A stretch of DNA of 63,408 nucleotides from Alphaproteobacteria bacterium. GTDB lineage: Bacteria > Pseudomonadota > Alphaproteobacteria > Acetobacterales > Acetobacteraceae. Under the pieces are notes generated by a model that worked only from the letters and a program-made list of their open reading frames with translations, did not search any database and had not been told where the DNA came from. Location of the stretch: the NCBI GenBank assembly GCA_016869735.1, contig VGDL01000014.1:1-63408 (forward strand), in the 5' to 3' direction. A program made the translations under genes and the position numbers. This document shows positions 63,380-63,408 of this stretch, piece by piece (position 1 is the stretch's first letter; each line of letters begins with the position of its first letter).

Positions 63380-63408
63380 GTTGCACATCCAGGTTGCTAG
63401 AGACTAGG

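Noticed and set aside
1-63408. tRNA, rRNA, CRISPR or transposon features
   Set aside because: Reading the gaps between genes I saw no cloverleaf sequences, spaced repeat arrays, transposase motifs or terminal inverted repeats. This was by eye, so a small tRNA-like element could be missed.

Overview
The window reads as chromosomal DNA of a GC-rich alphaproteobacterium, most likely of the Acetobacteraceae/Rhodospirillales type. The reasons are gene order and gene form: dusB-ntrB-ntrC-ntrY-ntrX followed by hfq-hflX, a fused ispDF, an alphaproteobacterial ProRS next to lolCD, and many orphan Bug (TctC-type) periplasmic binding proteins. Genes are densely packed and often overlap by ATGA. I saw no tRNA, rRNA, CRISPR array, insertion sequence or prophage. 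The taxon is inference, not measurement.

Layout. 1-11.9 kb: housekeeping (end of a DUF1467 gene, a candidate sRNA with a strong terminator, proS, lolC, lolD, hupE-like, dnaE, mazG, then on the minus strand greB, an inositol-monophosphatase-like gene, hflX, hfq). 12-20.8 kb: a long minus-strand run, dusB-ntrB-ntrC-ntrY-ntrX-dat-HAD phosphatase, carrying both nitrogen two-component systems. 21-24 kb: ispDF and a GGDEF-EAL gene cut in two by one in-frame TAA. 24.2-32.3 kb: a thiolase-like gene, a degenerate Hint-domain gene, and a nitrogen-scavenging cluster (FCD-type GntR regulator, allophanate hydrolase split into two coupled genes, a NitT/TauT ABC transporter, a CE4 deacetylase). A GTATAC-centred palindrome lies between the regulator and the hydrolase. 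32.4-37.8 kb: iorA-iorB-soxX-soxY-soxZ-soxA in one tight plus-strand unit, facing a TauE/SafE exporter. This is the most unusual part: an isoquinoline-oxidoreductase-type molybdenum hydroxylase coupled to SoxXA and SoxYZ, with no soxB or soxCD in the window, and a SoxY whose C-terminus is not the usual GGCGG.

38.5-43 kb: a sugar aminotransferase, DUF4214, tadA, a glutamine-amidotransferase-like gene, a 23S pseudouridine synthase and rsmD. 43-61 kb: uptake genes (five Bug proteins, a DctPQM TRAP transporter with a terminator between dctP and dctQ, a lactate-permease-like carrier, an EamA exporter) mixed with hydrolases (dienelactone hydrolase, M20 and M3 peptidases, MBL-fold enzyme, racemase) and an AlkA-type glycosylase. 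61-63.4 kb: pcaF-like thiolase, a small secreted protein with three Cys repeats, a 61-residue protein, and a 56-residue lipoprotein whose 3' region carries three stacked hairpins.

Functionally, the ntr operon, the allophanate/ABC cluster and the many solute-binding proteins suggest a heterotroph that scavenges nitrogen and organic acids and may gain electrons from reduced sulfur or N-heterocycles. All functions are read from sequence motifs and family memory; no database search was run.
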